Origin: Alligator mississippiensis
Taxonomy: Eukaryota > Chordata > Crocodylia > Alligatoridae
Reading direction: 5' to 3'
NCBI RefSeq assembly: GCF_030867095.1
Contig: NC_081824.1
Location: 235,192,719-235,256,718 of the forward strand
Length of the DNA: 64,000 nt
The number at the start of each line of letters is the position of its first letter. The first letter of the stretch is position 1. A program made the translations under genes and the position numbers. The notes below the pieces were generated by a model. That model saw only the letters and a program-made list of their open reading frames with translations. It was not told the origin of the DNA and did no database searches. Of this stretch, positions 1 to 12,865 are shown piece after piece.

Positions 1-21
1 CTTTGCTCCACGGCTGTAGAG

Positions 22-59
22 GCAGCAAACTAAAACTCCTTGGAGTTTTAGTTTGCTGC
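22..59. repeat. Perfect palindrome at a repeat end
   Basis: Two 18-base arms (22-39 and 42-59) are exact reverse complements around a 2-base centre. The right arm is the beginning of the dispersed repeat at 41-232. The second copy of that repeat (37864-38057) has the right arm but not the left, so the left arm here is an extra inverted copy of the repeat's first bases. Confidence 0.8.
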
Positions 60-232
60 ATCCCAAGTCATTTAAGCTGTATTATGCTTCCAAATTTGCT
101 ACAGCAGCTGTAATTAATGTGCAATACACTGCCAGTGCATGCAAACCCCAACACCATTAAAGCTGTGCAAAAGCATTTAGTCCGCTTTAAAGTGTTGTGC
201 ACACATGCCTCTCGTTTAGTCTACACACGGCC
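41..232 (+). repeat. Dispersed repeat, copy A
   Basis: About 190 bases, collinear with 37864-38057 over their whole length. Shared blocks run in order: the TTTAGTTTGCTGCA start, the CATTTAA block, TTTGCTACAGCAGCTG, a GCAAAC-CCAAC-ATTAAAG block, CTTTAAAGTG, and a GTCTACACA end. No coding frame is shared. It looks like a non-autonomous DNA-transposon (MITE-like) family, but terminal repeats and a target duplication were not established. Confidence 0.7.
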
Positions 233-486
233 ATAGATATTATATTTAAATCTAATCTATGACTGGTCTCAGTCATCCACCATCATGCTGTACTATTGGC
301 ACCTAGACATGGAAATTAGCTGCTAAATTGATGTTCATAGGCAGAGATGGGTACATAATAAAAAAGTGTTTAGCAAATATTTCTGTGATTACCTAGGGTG
401 AATTTGGTCCATTCACTTCCACAGAGTGAATTGTCCATTGAACACCTGTATTTGGAAAAAGATAGATTGGAGAATATTTTATGAAT

Positions 487-1506
<1,020 letters not shown>

Positions 1507-2063
1507 AACTTCCATGAATGCTCACACATCATTACTGTGCTGTTTGGCATTCATTTGTTAGTATTAGTATTTGCTCTGCTATGCTCTTGGTTTAAAAAGG
1601 CTTGCTCATGGAGATCTGAGACAGAAGTTCAATAAACCAATTTAAAATCAATCAGTTAAGTGTGATACTACATCCATCCAGGTTTATCTTAAACCGACTT
1701 CGGTCATTTTGAAAGTGGTTTATGTGCACTGCACTTCTGTTGTGTTACAGATTTGAACTGGTTACTGATCACATATACTGATTTATGTGCAACTTCTGTC
1801 CCTAGCCCTAAAGAGCAGCAATCACATGTGCTATTACTATGGGGTAGGCAAGAACCATGTGCCACAGACAGCAACTTGAGAACAGTGGAACCAGGCCCTT
1901 CATGAGTTTGTGGTGAATATCTCCTACTACTCTGCCTGTAATGGGAGGACACTTGTAGAGCCCTCATCCCTCTGTGTTACCTTAGGCAAGTTAGCATTTT
2001 TCATGTTTTGAGCATTATTCTTGGTAGCTATACCAGAAGGTTGTTTGTGCAGTTTTAATAATA
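1507..2063. other. No recognisable feature
   Basis: Unique-looking AT-rich DNA. No open frame with coding character, no tandem repeat and no recognised transposon was seen. Confidence 0.6.
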
Positions 2064-2192
2064 GGTTAGACTATTAGACAAACACTTGCATAGGATGGTA
2101 TAGATAGGGATGACCCTTCCTTGAGTAAGGAGTTGGACTAGATGACCTCTTGAGGTATCTTGCAGCCCTTCTTTTCTAAGTTTCAATAATCT
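2064..2192 (+). mobile_element. CR1 LINE 3'-end fragment
   Basis: Contains the typical CR1 tail order: a GATGACCC(TT)CCTTGAG block, GGAGTTGGACTAGATGACCT, then a decayed CCCTTC-like end. It is a heavily 5'-truncated and diverged copy of about 130 bases with no coding part left. Confidence 0.75.
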
Positions 2193-4154
2193 GAAATAGC
2201 TTAAAGTACTCGGAACTTTGCCTGCACATCTTTCTTGGAAGAGGTATAGGGCACATGGTGCCCATACCTTCATGTTGTATATTTCACTAGAGCAGCAGAG
2301 CATCCAGTGAGTGATATATTGACCTCCTTTGTAAATTACTTAGAGATCTACTGATGAGATATAGATCAAGTTACAGGAGGTCTTGGAACTACTGCTGCTG
2401 CTACTGTTTGTACTAGTAAGTACCATTACTTGTATTTAGTTTTTCAGCATTCGCATCAATAAAGTCAATGCATACACATATCAAACCTATGCTACAAAAA
2501 TAACCAATTTGGCAACATAGCAATAAACAAAGTAGATGGCAATATTTTGTAATTAATACGAAGACCAAAAACATAACAGCCTTTCATAAGCAAAACAAAA
2601 CACCTTTCAAGCCTCCAAGGGCATAAACTGCTGTTCCACTTTTGGTATATGTACTTAGTTTTGCTGAAGTGCATTTGCTGAAGCATTAGATAGCAAAGCT
2701 AGTTAATTAGATGACCAAGGTACAATGCTGCTCCTGGATTAAACAGCATTGTGGAGTCATCAGGGTGAGAGAGTAACTTTGCCGCAGTGGGGGCTGGTGT
2801 AGATGTTGCTGTGTATTGGCTCTGTCAAGTTATAAGCATTGGGGAACAGCAATAGGCTGAGCCAATGGAAAGCTGGGTGCTCCCTTATGGAGGGTACTTG
2901 AAGCTGCTGGCATTGAGTAGTTTGAGGTGCCAGAGATACCCAGTGAGGCCAGAACATTGCTCAAGAGAGAGGTGCTTTTCTAAAAGACCCTGTCCTTGAG
3001 TATGAGCAAGCCCTTGGTGAGAGAAGAGCACTGCAGAGGCAACAGATGAGGAGACCAGAAGATGCCAATAAAGAGGTGGATAAAACAGCTGGAGGAGATC
3101 TACCAGGCACTATATCAGGGGCAGGAGGCCCACCACAACTGGCACCCTTTCAAGCCAACCTTGCTCCCGGCTTCTCCAAAGCAGTGGGTGCTGCTGCTCC
3201 TCCTAGTTCTGACCTGCCTTTGTGGAGCTGGTCAGCAAGCAGGGCCCTGAGGTTATATTGCTGAGGTCTGGAAAAGGTAAGCAGCAGGGATATTCCACTA
3301 TTATGGCTGGAGTTTATCTACGCAATCACTACAGTGCCCACGCACATTGTATTCTTTAATGTCTTTCTCCTTTACACCCCATAATGTAGACACAAACTAA
3401 GGGACTTAAGTATTGCAAGGCCTCTCCCAGTGTACAAGAGGAGGAATTAGCAATGCCTCCACCATCACCATTTTACTTAATAGCTAACACATAAGTGTTC
3501 ATTGCAGCAGGGGCTTGATCCCATCCTTGATTTCCTCTGAAAAGTGCCCCAACTTCAAGGAGCAAGCCATGCTTCCCCATCCTTTCTCTGGCTCAAGGAA
3601 TATTTAGATATTCCATGAAAAGTGGGACAGCAACAACAGGAAGGACTGAAGGAGCCACCTCCCGAGACAGTCAGGGTTCTTCCTTCTGAGATGAGAGGCA
3701 GCTTCAATTCCCCTCAAACAAAGAAAGGATGTGAACCCTGGTCTCCCACCTCCCATGGTGGGAAGCGCCAAACCATATGCTATTGGGTAGGGAAGCAGGG
3801 GCTCCTCCCCAACTCATGTTTTTTCCAGGGCCCAATCTAGCAGGTGTTCTTGAAGAAAGCCTTATGGGATGGTGTCCTGTGGGGGAGGGAGGGGAGGGAT
3901 TTCTGCCTTGTGCACCCCAGGGGAGTGTAGGCCCTGAGGTACTGTGCACCATGGACATTGGCAACTAAAGGCCTGCCCAGAAACAGGTATTTAGGTACCT
4001 GACAAAACCTTAAGTGCTTATAGATGCCAGGTGCTAAGCAGCAACTGAGCAGGGTTCCTAGGTATCCAAATTGTGGATTTTGGTACCTCCAGGGATAGTT
4101 GAGCAGGATTAGGTGCTCAAGTCCTTCTGTGCATCAAGCCTTATGCCAGCTGCC
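2193..4154. other. Mostly unique DNA with one odd small open frame
   Basis: No transposon was recognised. A 62-codon frame at 3062-3250 (+) encodes a basic start (MPIKRWIKQLEEIYQAL), a WHPFKP segment and a hydrophobic run (WVLLLLLVLTCLC) that resembles a signal or anchor peptide. An in-frame stop lies just upstream of its ATG, and a GGTAAG donor-like site lies about 25 bases past its stop. I do not recognise the product. It may be a fragment of an old gene or element, or chance. Confidence 0.3.
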
Positions 4155-4247
4155 CAGTGTCACACACATAGCTGGGGGCAAAACTAGAAAGTAAACCTGG
4201 TTTACCCAATTCCCAACAAGCACCCTAACCACAGGAACATGTTTTTC
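4155..4247 (-). mobile_element. MIR SINE fragment
   Basis: Reads as the reverse complement of the MIR core. It has GTCACACACATAGCTGGGGG, then a decayed CAGA-CT-GAA-CCTGG block, and CACCCTAACCAC corresponding to the 5' GTGGTTAGGG part of MIR. It is old and diverged, as MIR copies in reptiles usually are. Confidence 0.7.
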
Positions 4248-7200
4248 ACAATGCCATTACCACCACTTTGGTGGCCAATGGGAGATGTATTTTGGTGCAA
4301 TGGTAGTTGTAGGGATGGCCCTACCACTTCGTTCATTAACCAGCAGCACTGAGCTTTTGCTAGACTGGCTAGACCAAGTAGTGGCTGGGAACCAGTGAAT
4401 TTCTCCACCTTGTCCTGCAATCCACCTCTCTCCCCTCCCTTTGTGCACAGTTCTTCAATATTTCTGCATGAAGTAGGTTTGAAAGCATGCTAGATCTGTA
4501 GAAATTCACTGGAGAAAAATCCTCAGGCCCTTCTGAATGGACTTGGTGACAGAGAAGGGACTTATCAGAATTTACTTTAATTAATACCCCCTCAAACACA
4601 AGGGACAGGGTGGGGAAGGTGATTTCCAATGGGTCTAGTTTTATAATGCACCATGTTGAAAACACCAAGGGCCCTGGTTCCCTCACCAGAGTGAAATCAA
4701 CAAAACAAGTATGCAAATTAAAGCAGCTTGTTGGTACTGTCCCTGTAATAAGATCAGCCTCTATCAGCTCTCAGCCTGTTTCAGTCAAGTGCATGTGAGT
4801 TTAAACAGCAGCCTGGGTTCAGATACACTGCAAATTGTATTGCACATCAAAGACTATTTAGAAAAAACAAAAAACAAATCTGCAGTATTTCAGTGTCACT
4901 TTTTTTTTTGTCAGCACTTTCTTTCTAAACCTTTGTTTCTGGCTGTATCCCCAAATGAAATATTCGGACACAGGCAATAAGCTCTCCTACGCCCCACTAA
5001 GAGCTTATTCTCTCCTCTCTACAGTTCATATCTAAGAAGTGTTTGGCTCCTTACAGAAGTGTCAGAACATGCCTCACTGGTTTCAGAATGGTTGAGTCTA
5101 TTTTTATTTGCACACCTGGCCTTCACACCATGGTGCCTTAAGACTGAAATTCTATAGCTTCCCATACTTGACATGGTAAATAGAAGCAACAACTTTCTGA
5201 ATGATTCATCCCACAGAACACAGCTCTGAGATGGTTCCTCCACTGGAGGTCATGCTTTCCTGAGAGAGGGGCTGGCATGTTGCAGAAGCCTTTTAACCGG
5301 GTAAAACAGCATTGGGGTAACTGGCGTGCAGCACATACCAATAAGCTTTGCTATTCCTCATGACTGGGTAGGTGTAAAATGCTTGCAGAAAGGAAACCAA
5401 ACTCTCTTGGTCTTTGGGCATTTTATGGCCTGGGCAATAAGCATAAGAGGATAATTTGTTTATAAATCTAAACTAGATCTTTTGTAAAGAAAATTTTATG
5501 GAAATGCTTTATTGGTAAGCACTGTCCCAGCCTTGTGCTCACAGGCTGACTTCTAAGTGACCCCTGTAAATTCTTTGGATCTACAACTTGTGATTGTTCC
5601 TTGGACACCCATCCAGATTGCTTCAAACTGACATTGGGCATTCGCAGCAGGTTTTGGATCAGTCCAAGAATCCTGCTCCCACTGTACCTTCTCACTCGTC
5701 CAGGAGCACCACCACTGCTATCTTGTTACAGCTGACAAGTGTAAATGACGCACTACCACAGAGGGAGAGAGCTGCACAGCTGGAGTGAGAGATTGTGGCT
5801 GTTCTCTAACATGGATCAGACATCCAAAATTACCTCAAGCAGGCTATAGAGGCTGCTTTAACCTGTAACCATGTCCTGTAAAACAACACAGGCTGGAGCT
5901 GTACCACCCATGTGAACTGGGTTTCTTTGAACTAGCAGCACAAATGTGTAACTTTGCAAGTTTTCTGATACAAAACTAGTAGAGAGATGGCCCAGGTACA
6001 TGATATCCATATATGGACAGATGGCCATGTGGCTGGGGTGCCTCCACCCTAGTTGCTAGTTCTCTCATGGATTCCCATTCCCCTAACTTAGGATGGACAG
6101 CTCATCTCGTCTCCACACTGGTGGAAAGGAATAGGTGTTTAGAGACCTATGTTGGAGATTCTATCCCAGGAAGATAATGGTATCAGAAAATTTCTCCTCC
6201 ACCTCCCACAGGTTGGCTGAGGGCATGCAGCAACCATTCTAAGGAAGAGTTCAGTGACAGCTAAAGAATCATGGAGAGAGTTATCATCATCTCGGTACAT
6301 CTGGGTAAATCCCAGACAGCTGACTCCTGAGAGCTTGAACACAGTAGGTAAACAGAACCTCTCCAACAGCATCTCTTGCCTAAGTCCCACATTCAGAAAT
6401 GTTTTTCTTCCTGTTCACTTGAGTCTGCTAACAGCATTTGAAGTGCAGTCACTGACTGGCAGGTGTTTATGCACACTTCATTAGCTACACTTTTCAGAGA
6501 GTATCCCCCACCTCAATATCCTAGGGGCAAGTGGAGCCAATTATACTTCCACACAAGATAAAACAGTAATAGTATTAAAAGACTCTGTTTCATAACCTGA
6601 GAATTCCAGTTATTCATGTTTAGTCAAACAGCACTGTGATGATCAAAGCAATGCCCAGTAAGAAGACATTCAAAAGACTGGCTTTTCTATTTGTGTAATT
6701 CTGACCTGTGCTTAATTTAGAACTAACCTGTCAAAACCAATTCAAAATGGAACATTTGCGACTCTTAAACATTTGAAATATATTTTCCATAGACTGTCTT
6801 AGACTAGTTATGAACTGCATCATTTCACTGCATTTTAGAAAGGATCAAATTTTTATTTTTAGAGTGTCCTTTGTCCATTCTTGAAGTCTTTCAATGGAAG
6901 AATTTCTAGTCTAGCATTCTGTACAGCATTTTGCTATAGGTGGGTCACCAGAAACTTGAGGAATCATTTCAAGGAAGGTTTAGAAAAGAGAAATATAAGA
7001 GTGACCTAGCTTTCTCTATAAAGATGTCTATAAAACATTCTCATTGATTTTTCTTTCTCTGGAATATATTTTTAAAGCATTTTAAGGATAAAGTTAGGAG
7101 TCAAAATAATCAGAGAAAAATCTTGCAAGCAAAGTAGGGTTTCTCAAATCAATCAGTCCTTCTAGATGTAGATATAATTCTTCTTAATGATCTGAAGAAA

Positions 7201-8307
7201 TGATGCAGCAAAATTCCTTGGAGCTTTGCAAGCCTCAGGCAAGTTAAAAAGGGTGCATCAAAATGCCAGGAATCAGCTTCCTGAGGAGCAGATATGATCA
7301 AGGTAAAGCAGTGAGGATTTCTGTACAACTACGATTTGATTACCATTGAAATTCACTTAAAAAAAAATAGTGGGGTATTAAACATAAGCTGCCCTGAACC
7401 ACTGTCCCCCACCCCCAAACCTGCTGTTTAAGAATAGGAGCTTTCTTCAGAATAGCCCAAAGTTTACTTGTCAAAGCTTTCCAACCATGCCCAGAGCTCC
7501 ATTGTTCCACAGGATAGGCTGACAGCTAGGAAGACTGCCAGGCTGGCTTACTAAAACCTGACTTGAGTTATTCCTCAGAGTTGTTTGAAAATCCTCTGTG
7601 TTTGTTTTCATTCAGACTATAAAGTGACTTCCTCCTGCTCTCTGCAAATATTTAGTTTATACCATAAGGACAGATTTGGCACCTCAAACAGACTTCTGAA
7701 CAATTTGCGCTATAGAAGTTCCACGTTTAAATCCTTTGAATTCACCACCCGTTTCGCTCTTTTCTTCCATCAAGGAAAGCTGAGAAGATCATGTTAATTA
7801 CGCAAATGCGATTCTGTAATAGATGAAATGTAACACAGGCCTCTGGCTGCAAATTGGCTCAGCTTTGTTCCCTTTGCAGAAAATATTTTATTTCCCTAAA
7901 CTGCATGTATGGCTGGTACATGAGATGTGCAGATACTTTAGCATTTGTCATTTACACGATTACTGTACAAATATAGGGTTCAATGATGGCTCACTTACAT
8001 GCTTGTACAGCAGGCACCAGCAACACAAGAGTACTGTTACACGCTTATTTACCCGCCTCCTTTACCCCACCAGTGTACCTGGATCACGGGTCATCTAACA
8101 ACGGAGAGAAACCAACCTCAGCATAGCTACTGCTCTCCTGCCTGCACAAGTGGCTGAGAATTGAATAGTGAGCGGAGTCTAGGCATTTCCCCCCAACCCC
8201 TCACTACAGGGCACAGCACCTCAAGCTGGCGCAGCAAGAAGAATGAGCTGCACTGTACAGAGGTGCACTGGAGACTTTCTAGGTCAAGTTAAACTAACAC
8301 TTGACTG
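4248..8307. other. Low-repeat unique region
   Basis: About 4 kb with no recognised transposon, satellite or coding exon. All open frames are under 100 codons and mutually shadowing. It is AT-rich and CpG-poor between 6.5 and 8.1 kb. A patch near 7740-7900 has clustered homeodomain and POU-like words and is listed separately. Confidence 0.55.
7740..7900. promoter_or_regulatory. Candidate conserved noncoding/enhancer patch
   Basis: The stretch carries TTAATTACGCAAATG (homeodomain plus octamer-like half) at about 7794-7808. It is followed by GGCTGCAAATTGGCTCAGC and a TTTGCAGAAAATATTTTATT run, set in otherwise low-complexity-free unique DNA. Such word clusters are typical of developmental enhancers, but this is inference from appearance only. 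Conservation was not tested. Confidence 0.25.
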
Positions 8308-8402
8308 GGACTGTGTAGTCAAGGATGATCCTGCCTTGAGCAGGGGGCTGAAGTAGATGACCTTGTGCAGTCCCTTTCAGCCCTGCCTTCCTATGATCCC
8401 AT
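8308..8402 (+). mobile_element. CR1 LINE 3'-end fragment
   Basis: Clear CR1 tail: GATGATCCTGCCTTGAGCAG, a GGGGGCTGAAGTAGATGACC block, CCCTTTCAGCCCTGCCTTCC and TATGATCCC. About 95 bases, 5' truncated. It is less diverged than the copy near 2.1 kb. Confidence 0.85.
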
Positions 8403-10590
8403 TTTTTCTGTGACAAAGAGGGAGTTGGGGCTGTAGCCATTTGGAGACTCATTCTTATTTCCTGGGTGCTGCTAGGAGTCTGGCAGAGGGCCCTAATTTA
8501 GCTCATAAAAAATCCCTCCAAGTATGGCATTACAGAAAATGAACTGTAACCCCTGCCCCAGCCACATGCAGCACATCAAAGTGTGGAGGGGGAGAGAACA
8601 CAATGCCCAGGAAGACCGGGCTAAACTTTACACAAAGGGTATCGCTCTGCCTTCCTGGGACTGGGTCATGGTGTGCACAGCCCCTCAGGGGAGGAAGGCC
8701 ACACATGCAATTAAAAGGGAGCTCATTTTCAGATACACAAAGCAACAAAGGCTTAAACAGCCTCCTTTGGGAGGCACTGCCCTCACATTTTGGCTCTCTG
8801 GGTCAGGAAAGCTCTCCTGATGGCTTGGCTATGTTTTTCCTTTATTTCACCCTATTGTTGCCCCTTCCTGAGATTAAACTATTCCTCATGTTGGATGATT
8901 CAATAGGAAATAGTTAAACAGTTCCCTCTTATTTACAAATATACTTAGAGGTTGGCCAGGTTTTGCTTTCAGTCACCATCAAGCCTGGTCTGCTCTGCTT
9001 ATCTCCTAGCTGGCCAGTTACAGATTTCAATGAAGGATGCTAAGGAATCCCAGCCAGTCCCTCTTCTGCCATACACACGCTCACATCTCTACAGGCCCTT
9101 CTACACCATTTTTGTCCCGTAGTCTGAACCTCTAGTTCATTCTAAATTTTTTTCCATTTTTCCCTAACTTTGGCTCCTGTCAGCGATGGGATCCTGGATA
9201 AGATGGATCATGTGCCTGACCCAGCCTGCTAATTCTTTACGATGTACCTTTGAAAGAAAAACAACATATTGCTTAGACAGTTTAAAGTCCCTAGGGAGAG
9301 GTTAGTAACAGGATTAGCATCTAATTTACAGGAATTTATTTCACTGTAGCTTCTTTACCTTCTCTGCAGCTCTAAAAAATTAAGGCAGCTGAAAGCACAA
9401 GCATTAACCAAGTATCATGGAGCTGAGAAATGTTACTGGACTCCCCTGATTTCCAGGTGCCTCTTCCAATTGGCCTTGCTGAAAGGTAATGGAAGGGATA
9501 AGTGGTTAGCATTATCCCTCAGGCTAAATAATTCAATACCCAAGTCATTGTAAATGCTTAAGTGTGTGGAAAACTATTATAACATTATAACTGCTCTCCA
9601 CAGAGCTTCATTCGGGGATTTAGATGAGTTTTACAAACTGGACCGGTAAATCTGGGATGTGGCTGTAGCAACTGCTGTTGTATTATGGGAGCAGGTAGTG
9701 GAGGGGGACCAGATTAGCATTTCTTCTGTCAGAAGTATCTTGCTTGCAGTAGGCCAAAGGCAGCAAAGTACACATGCTCCTGGCAATCTCTGTTTTTTGA
9801 AGGGACAAAGCCTAGGCTCTATGGTTCACTGGCTCTAAGCCCTTGAGCAGAACAGGCTCTTGCCAGAATAGGATGTAAACATTTCCTTTGCACACTCACA
9901 CCCCTGCAGAGTTTGAGCCATGTCTTCAAGACTAGGCATGTGCTGCTTGAGGCAGCTCTGGGAACTGGATACGCATTTGAGACAAAGGGACAACTCCAAA
10001 TTACCCTGGAACTCCTTTAAGTTGCATCAGGTACAGCCACCCCCAGATTTCATCCTAGTACCCAAGATCAAAATGCAAAGATACTCCTGGCCAAAATCTC
10101 TTCTCTTTTTTTTTTTTTTTCTCTTCCCCACCAGAGAGGTAGAGGTTGGCCTATAGCCAAGGATTCCCTACATGAAGGGTATGCCTGGGGAGACACCTAA
10201 GGTAGCATTATATGTAGCATTAAAACAATACACAGCAGCCTCAGCAGGACCATGTTTGGGCCCTGCAGAGCTATGAATCTTTAATGAGCTGGCTGATGAT
10301 TAAAACAAAACAAAACAAAACAACAATCCTACATCAACTCTGGCTTCAATTAAAAGCACTTTTTACAATTAAGTCTTGTGGCATTTTCATTTGTTTAGTT
10401 GATAAATGAAACAATAGTAAAATATTTGTTCCTTTTTCATTTCAAGTTGAAATACTTCAGAAACTAAAATGAATGGAGTTTCATACACTAGAGTTCTAGC
10501 CCTTTTTCAGAACTAGAGCTAATGGAAGGAACAATGTCTTTGGCCTTTCTTCTCAGGACCTTGTTACACCTTTACACTGAGCCGTACAAA
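8403..10590. other. No recognisable feature
   Basis: Unique-looking DNA with a poly(T) tract at about 10106-10120. No exon-like frame and no recognised repeat apart from simple tracts. Confidence 0.55.
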
Positions 10591-10639
10591 TGTTGATGGG
10601 TGTTAGGGCTAGCACAAGTTTGGAGCAGTTGCACTTCAA

Positions 10640-11060
10640 ACCAGCAGTGGTTTGAAGGACTGAAAGGTAAGAATCCCCTTCACCCTGATCACCCCCCCCC
10701 CCCCCCATTCAGGTCTTTCCTTCTGGCCCTGGGGCTCCCCAACCCGGCTCCTCAGGGGTCCCTCCCTCACCCCCCTGCTTACTTGTGCATCCCAAGGAAG
10801 TAGGCAGGGAAGGGTTAACCTGCCCTCCTGAACCCACCACCTCCACCATTGCTGGGTTACTGGGCCCAGAGAGAAGCAGTGGTGGCAGCAGGGCAGGCAA
10901 GTTAACCCTCCCCTGGGTTACCCTGCCTCCTCCCCTGGGACAGACAGCGTGGGCAGCCACAAGTAAGTGGGGGGTGGAGGGTAGAGGGGAAAGACCTGGG
11001 GAGGGGGGGCAATGAGCAGGGATCTGGGTTACTGGGGAAGACGGGGGGGGGGGCTTACAC
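10640..11060. repeat. Foldback (long inverted repeat) element
   Basis: The left arm (about 10693-10845) and right arm (about 10878-11025) are imperfect reverse complements. Matching blocks include CAGGTCTTTCC with its complement near 10990, CTTACTTGTG with CACAAGTAAG near 10960, and GGGTTAACCTGCCC with GGGCAGGCAAGTTAACCC. A poly(C) run (10690-10706) mirrors a poly(G) run (11043-11052). The GC-rich composition contrasts with its surroundings. It is probably a non-autonomous DNA transposon; its family is unknown. Confidence 0.65.
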
Positions 11061-11298
11061 TAAATTGTAGCCTAGAGTGACTACATGTTAGTATAAACAC
11101 AAGCTGGGTAGCACGCATAATCCTGCCCTGGAGTGGCATAACTTTGAGCTGCATATTGAGTGCTTAAAACTAGTTTCAGGTGTTACTGCACAGACAACCC
11201 AGGAGTTCAGAGCTCCAGGAGCCACCCAAAAAAATTAACATGCAACAAGTCCCTCGCTTTTATTTTGTTAACGTCTCTTATAGGGTGAAAAAACCTAA

Positions 11299-11834
11299 AA
11301 CTTAAAAATGCTAGAAAATCCCAGGATTGGAAGGACCTCCAGTATCATTTAACCCCCTGCAGGGTTAGATGACTTGCTGCTCCCAAACAATCCCAGAGAA
11401 ATGCCCATCCAGCCTCTTCTTCAAAAACTCTATTGAAGAAGATTCGAAAGCTTCTCTGGGCAGTTTTTCTCATGAGATCTGATCTAAATCTGCTTTGCTG
11501 TAGTTTAACCCTACCACCTTGTGTCCTACCCCCTGTGATATAGAAGAAATGTTTCTCCATCTTCTGCATGGCAGCCTTTCACATCTTTGAAAACTTCTAT
11601 CATGTGTCCCCTTAATCTCCTTTTCTGAAAAAACACAGCATGCCCAGTTCTCTCAACTTTGCCTTGTATGGTTCACAATCCATTCCCTTTAGCACCTTGA
11701 TTCTCTGCAGTTTCTCTACATCTTTCTAAAAATGTGGTAACCAAAACTGAACATAGTACTGTAGCAGAAGCCTAAGTAGTATCAGGTTAGGGTGGTACTA
11801 TCACCTCCTACATTTTGCATACAAAGTCTGTTCA
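11299..11834 (-). mobile_element. CR1 LINE, antisense, part 1
   Basis: Reverse-strand CR1. It starts with the tail (GGATTGGAAGGACCTCCAG, CCCCCTGCAGGGTTAGATGA) and runs through blocks corresponding to the RT C-terminal region, including CATCCAGCCTCTTCTTCAAA, CCCAGTTCTCTCAAC, CTTTCTAAAAATGTGG and CCAAAACTGAACATAGTACT. The frame is broken in many places. It is cut at about 11835 by a Penelope-like fragment and resumes at about 12870. Confidence 0.85.
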
Positions 11835-11893
11835 TAACATCTGACAAAGTAGGCTGTAGCTTATGAAAGCCTATGCTTTTCTGAACAAGTTAG
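11835..11893 (+). mobile_element. Penelope-like element end with hammerhead-like motif
   Basis: A terminal fragment of a Penelope-like retroelement, the family known to carry hammerhead ribozymes in its terminal repeats. Visible parts: CTGACAA (11841-11847), a 6-bp stem II (49-54 paired with 59-64, loop TGTA), GAAA (11865-11868), then GC-CTAT-GC (11869-11876) followed by TT. The expected box is CUGANGA, so one core base (11846) differs. The element continues beyond the inserted LTR at 12827. Confidence 0.6.
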
Positions 11894-12826
11894 TGTAACC
11901 CGGGCGGTACTCCAAGAGATACCCCCTCTCCAATTGAAGGGATCAGAGCAGGTGCACAAGCGCTATGGGAGGTGTAGGGACTTTCCGCCCCCATAGAGCA
12001 GAGCCAGACCACCATTGGGGACTTAACCATATACCTTTTAATGAAGGAACAATACTGGGAACATAACAGGCATAAATCAGGGGGTATAGTGGACACTACA
12101 ATGCCCCAAGGGGCAGGATTCAACAAAGGTTAGACACTTACAATTATTGACAAAAGACAGGGTTAACAAAATATAAAACAAACAGCAAAGCAAATAATAC
12201 TGGTTGGGGAAATATAAAAAGACACAAAATACAAAATGTCAATGACAAGGAATAAAGGGCCTGGGTACCTGGAGGGGGAGAAACAGGGAAAATACAATGG
12301 CCCCTTTCCACTGCAAGAAGAATTTTTCCTTGTTAGCTCACTCCTTTGTTAGTCACCAAAGCTCAGACTTGAAGTTGGATCTCCCACACGGTAGGCAGGA
12401 ATGCTGCCACACAGCCACCAGTGCTGGTACTGTTTCAAGCTGCTAGGGGTCTTGACCTTCCTGGAACCCCGGCCTCACATCAAGCTGCCTGGTCTCTGAT
12501 TGGAGGAGCTGGAAGCCGAGCTGGGAACCCCTCAGGTCGCTGCTCAGATCCTTGCTGAAGCGGGAAGCCTCTCCTGCTGGCCACAGCCTCTCGCAGGGGA
12601 TTCTAGAGCCCAGCAGGAAGCCTCTCCTGCTGGCCACACGCCGTGCTGCTGAGGGTCCGACTGCTGCCTGCAGGTCCTGCTCCTTCGGGCTTTTCTGGTG
12701 CAACTGCTTCTAGGCCACTGGCTCAGCTGGGGCCTGATTGGTGAGGAAAGGGAATCCCAAGTCCTCCAATCATCTTTTTCCCTTTCAAAACCCCTGGGCT
12801 AGGTCACTGCCAGCTAGCCTGTCACA
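11894..12826 (-). mobile_element. Solo ERV LTR nested in Penelope-like element
   Basis: On the minus strand the block begins TGTGACAGGCTAGCTGGC and ends GCCCGGGTTACA (about 933 bases). It has the TG...CA ends of a retroviral LTR and no internal genes. It splits the Penelope-like fragment: the left flank ends CAAGTTAG and the right flank starts TTACTTTTTAAG. That suggests a 4-base duplication with one difference. A 21-base block, AAGCCTCTCCTGCTGGCCACA, is present twice inside (near 12565 and 12617). It is a fossil, younger than its two hosts. Confidence 0.65.
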
Positions 12827-12865
12827 TTACTTTTTAAGATGCTACCCTGCCTTGCCTTCTCCATG
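12827..12865 (+). mobile_element. Penelope-like element end, continuation
   Basis: TTTAAGATGCTACCCTGCC and the following CTTGCC match, in order, the tail of the related element at 36961-37010 (TCTCTAAGTGCTACCTTGCC). It is therefore the remainder of the fragment at 11835-11893, displaced by the LTR. Confidence 0.55.
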
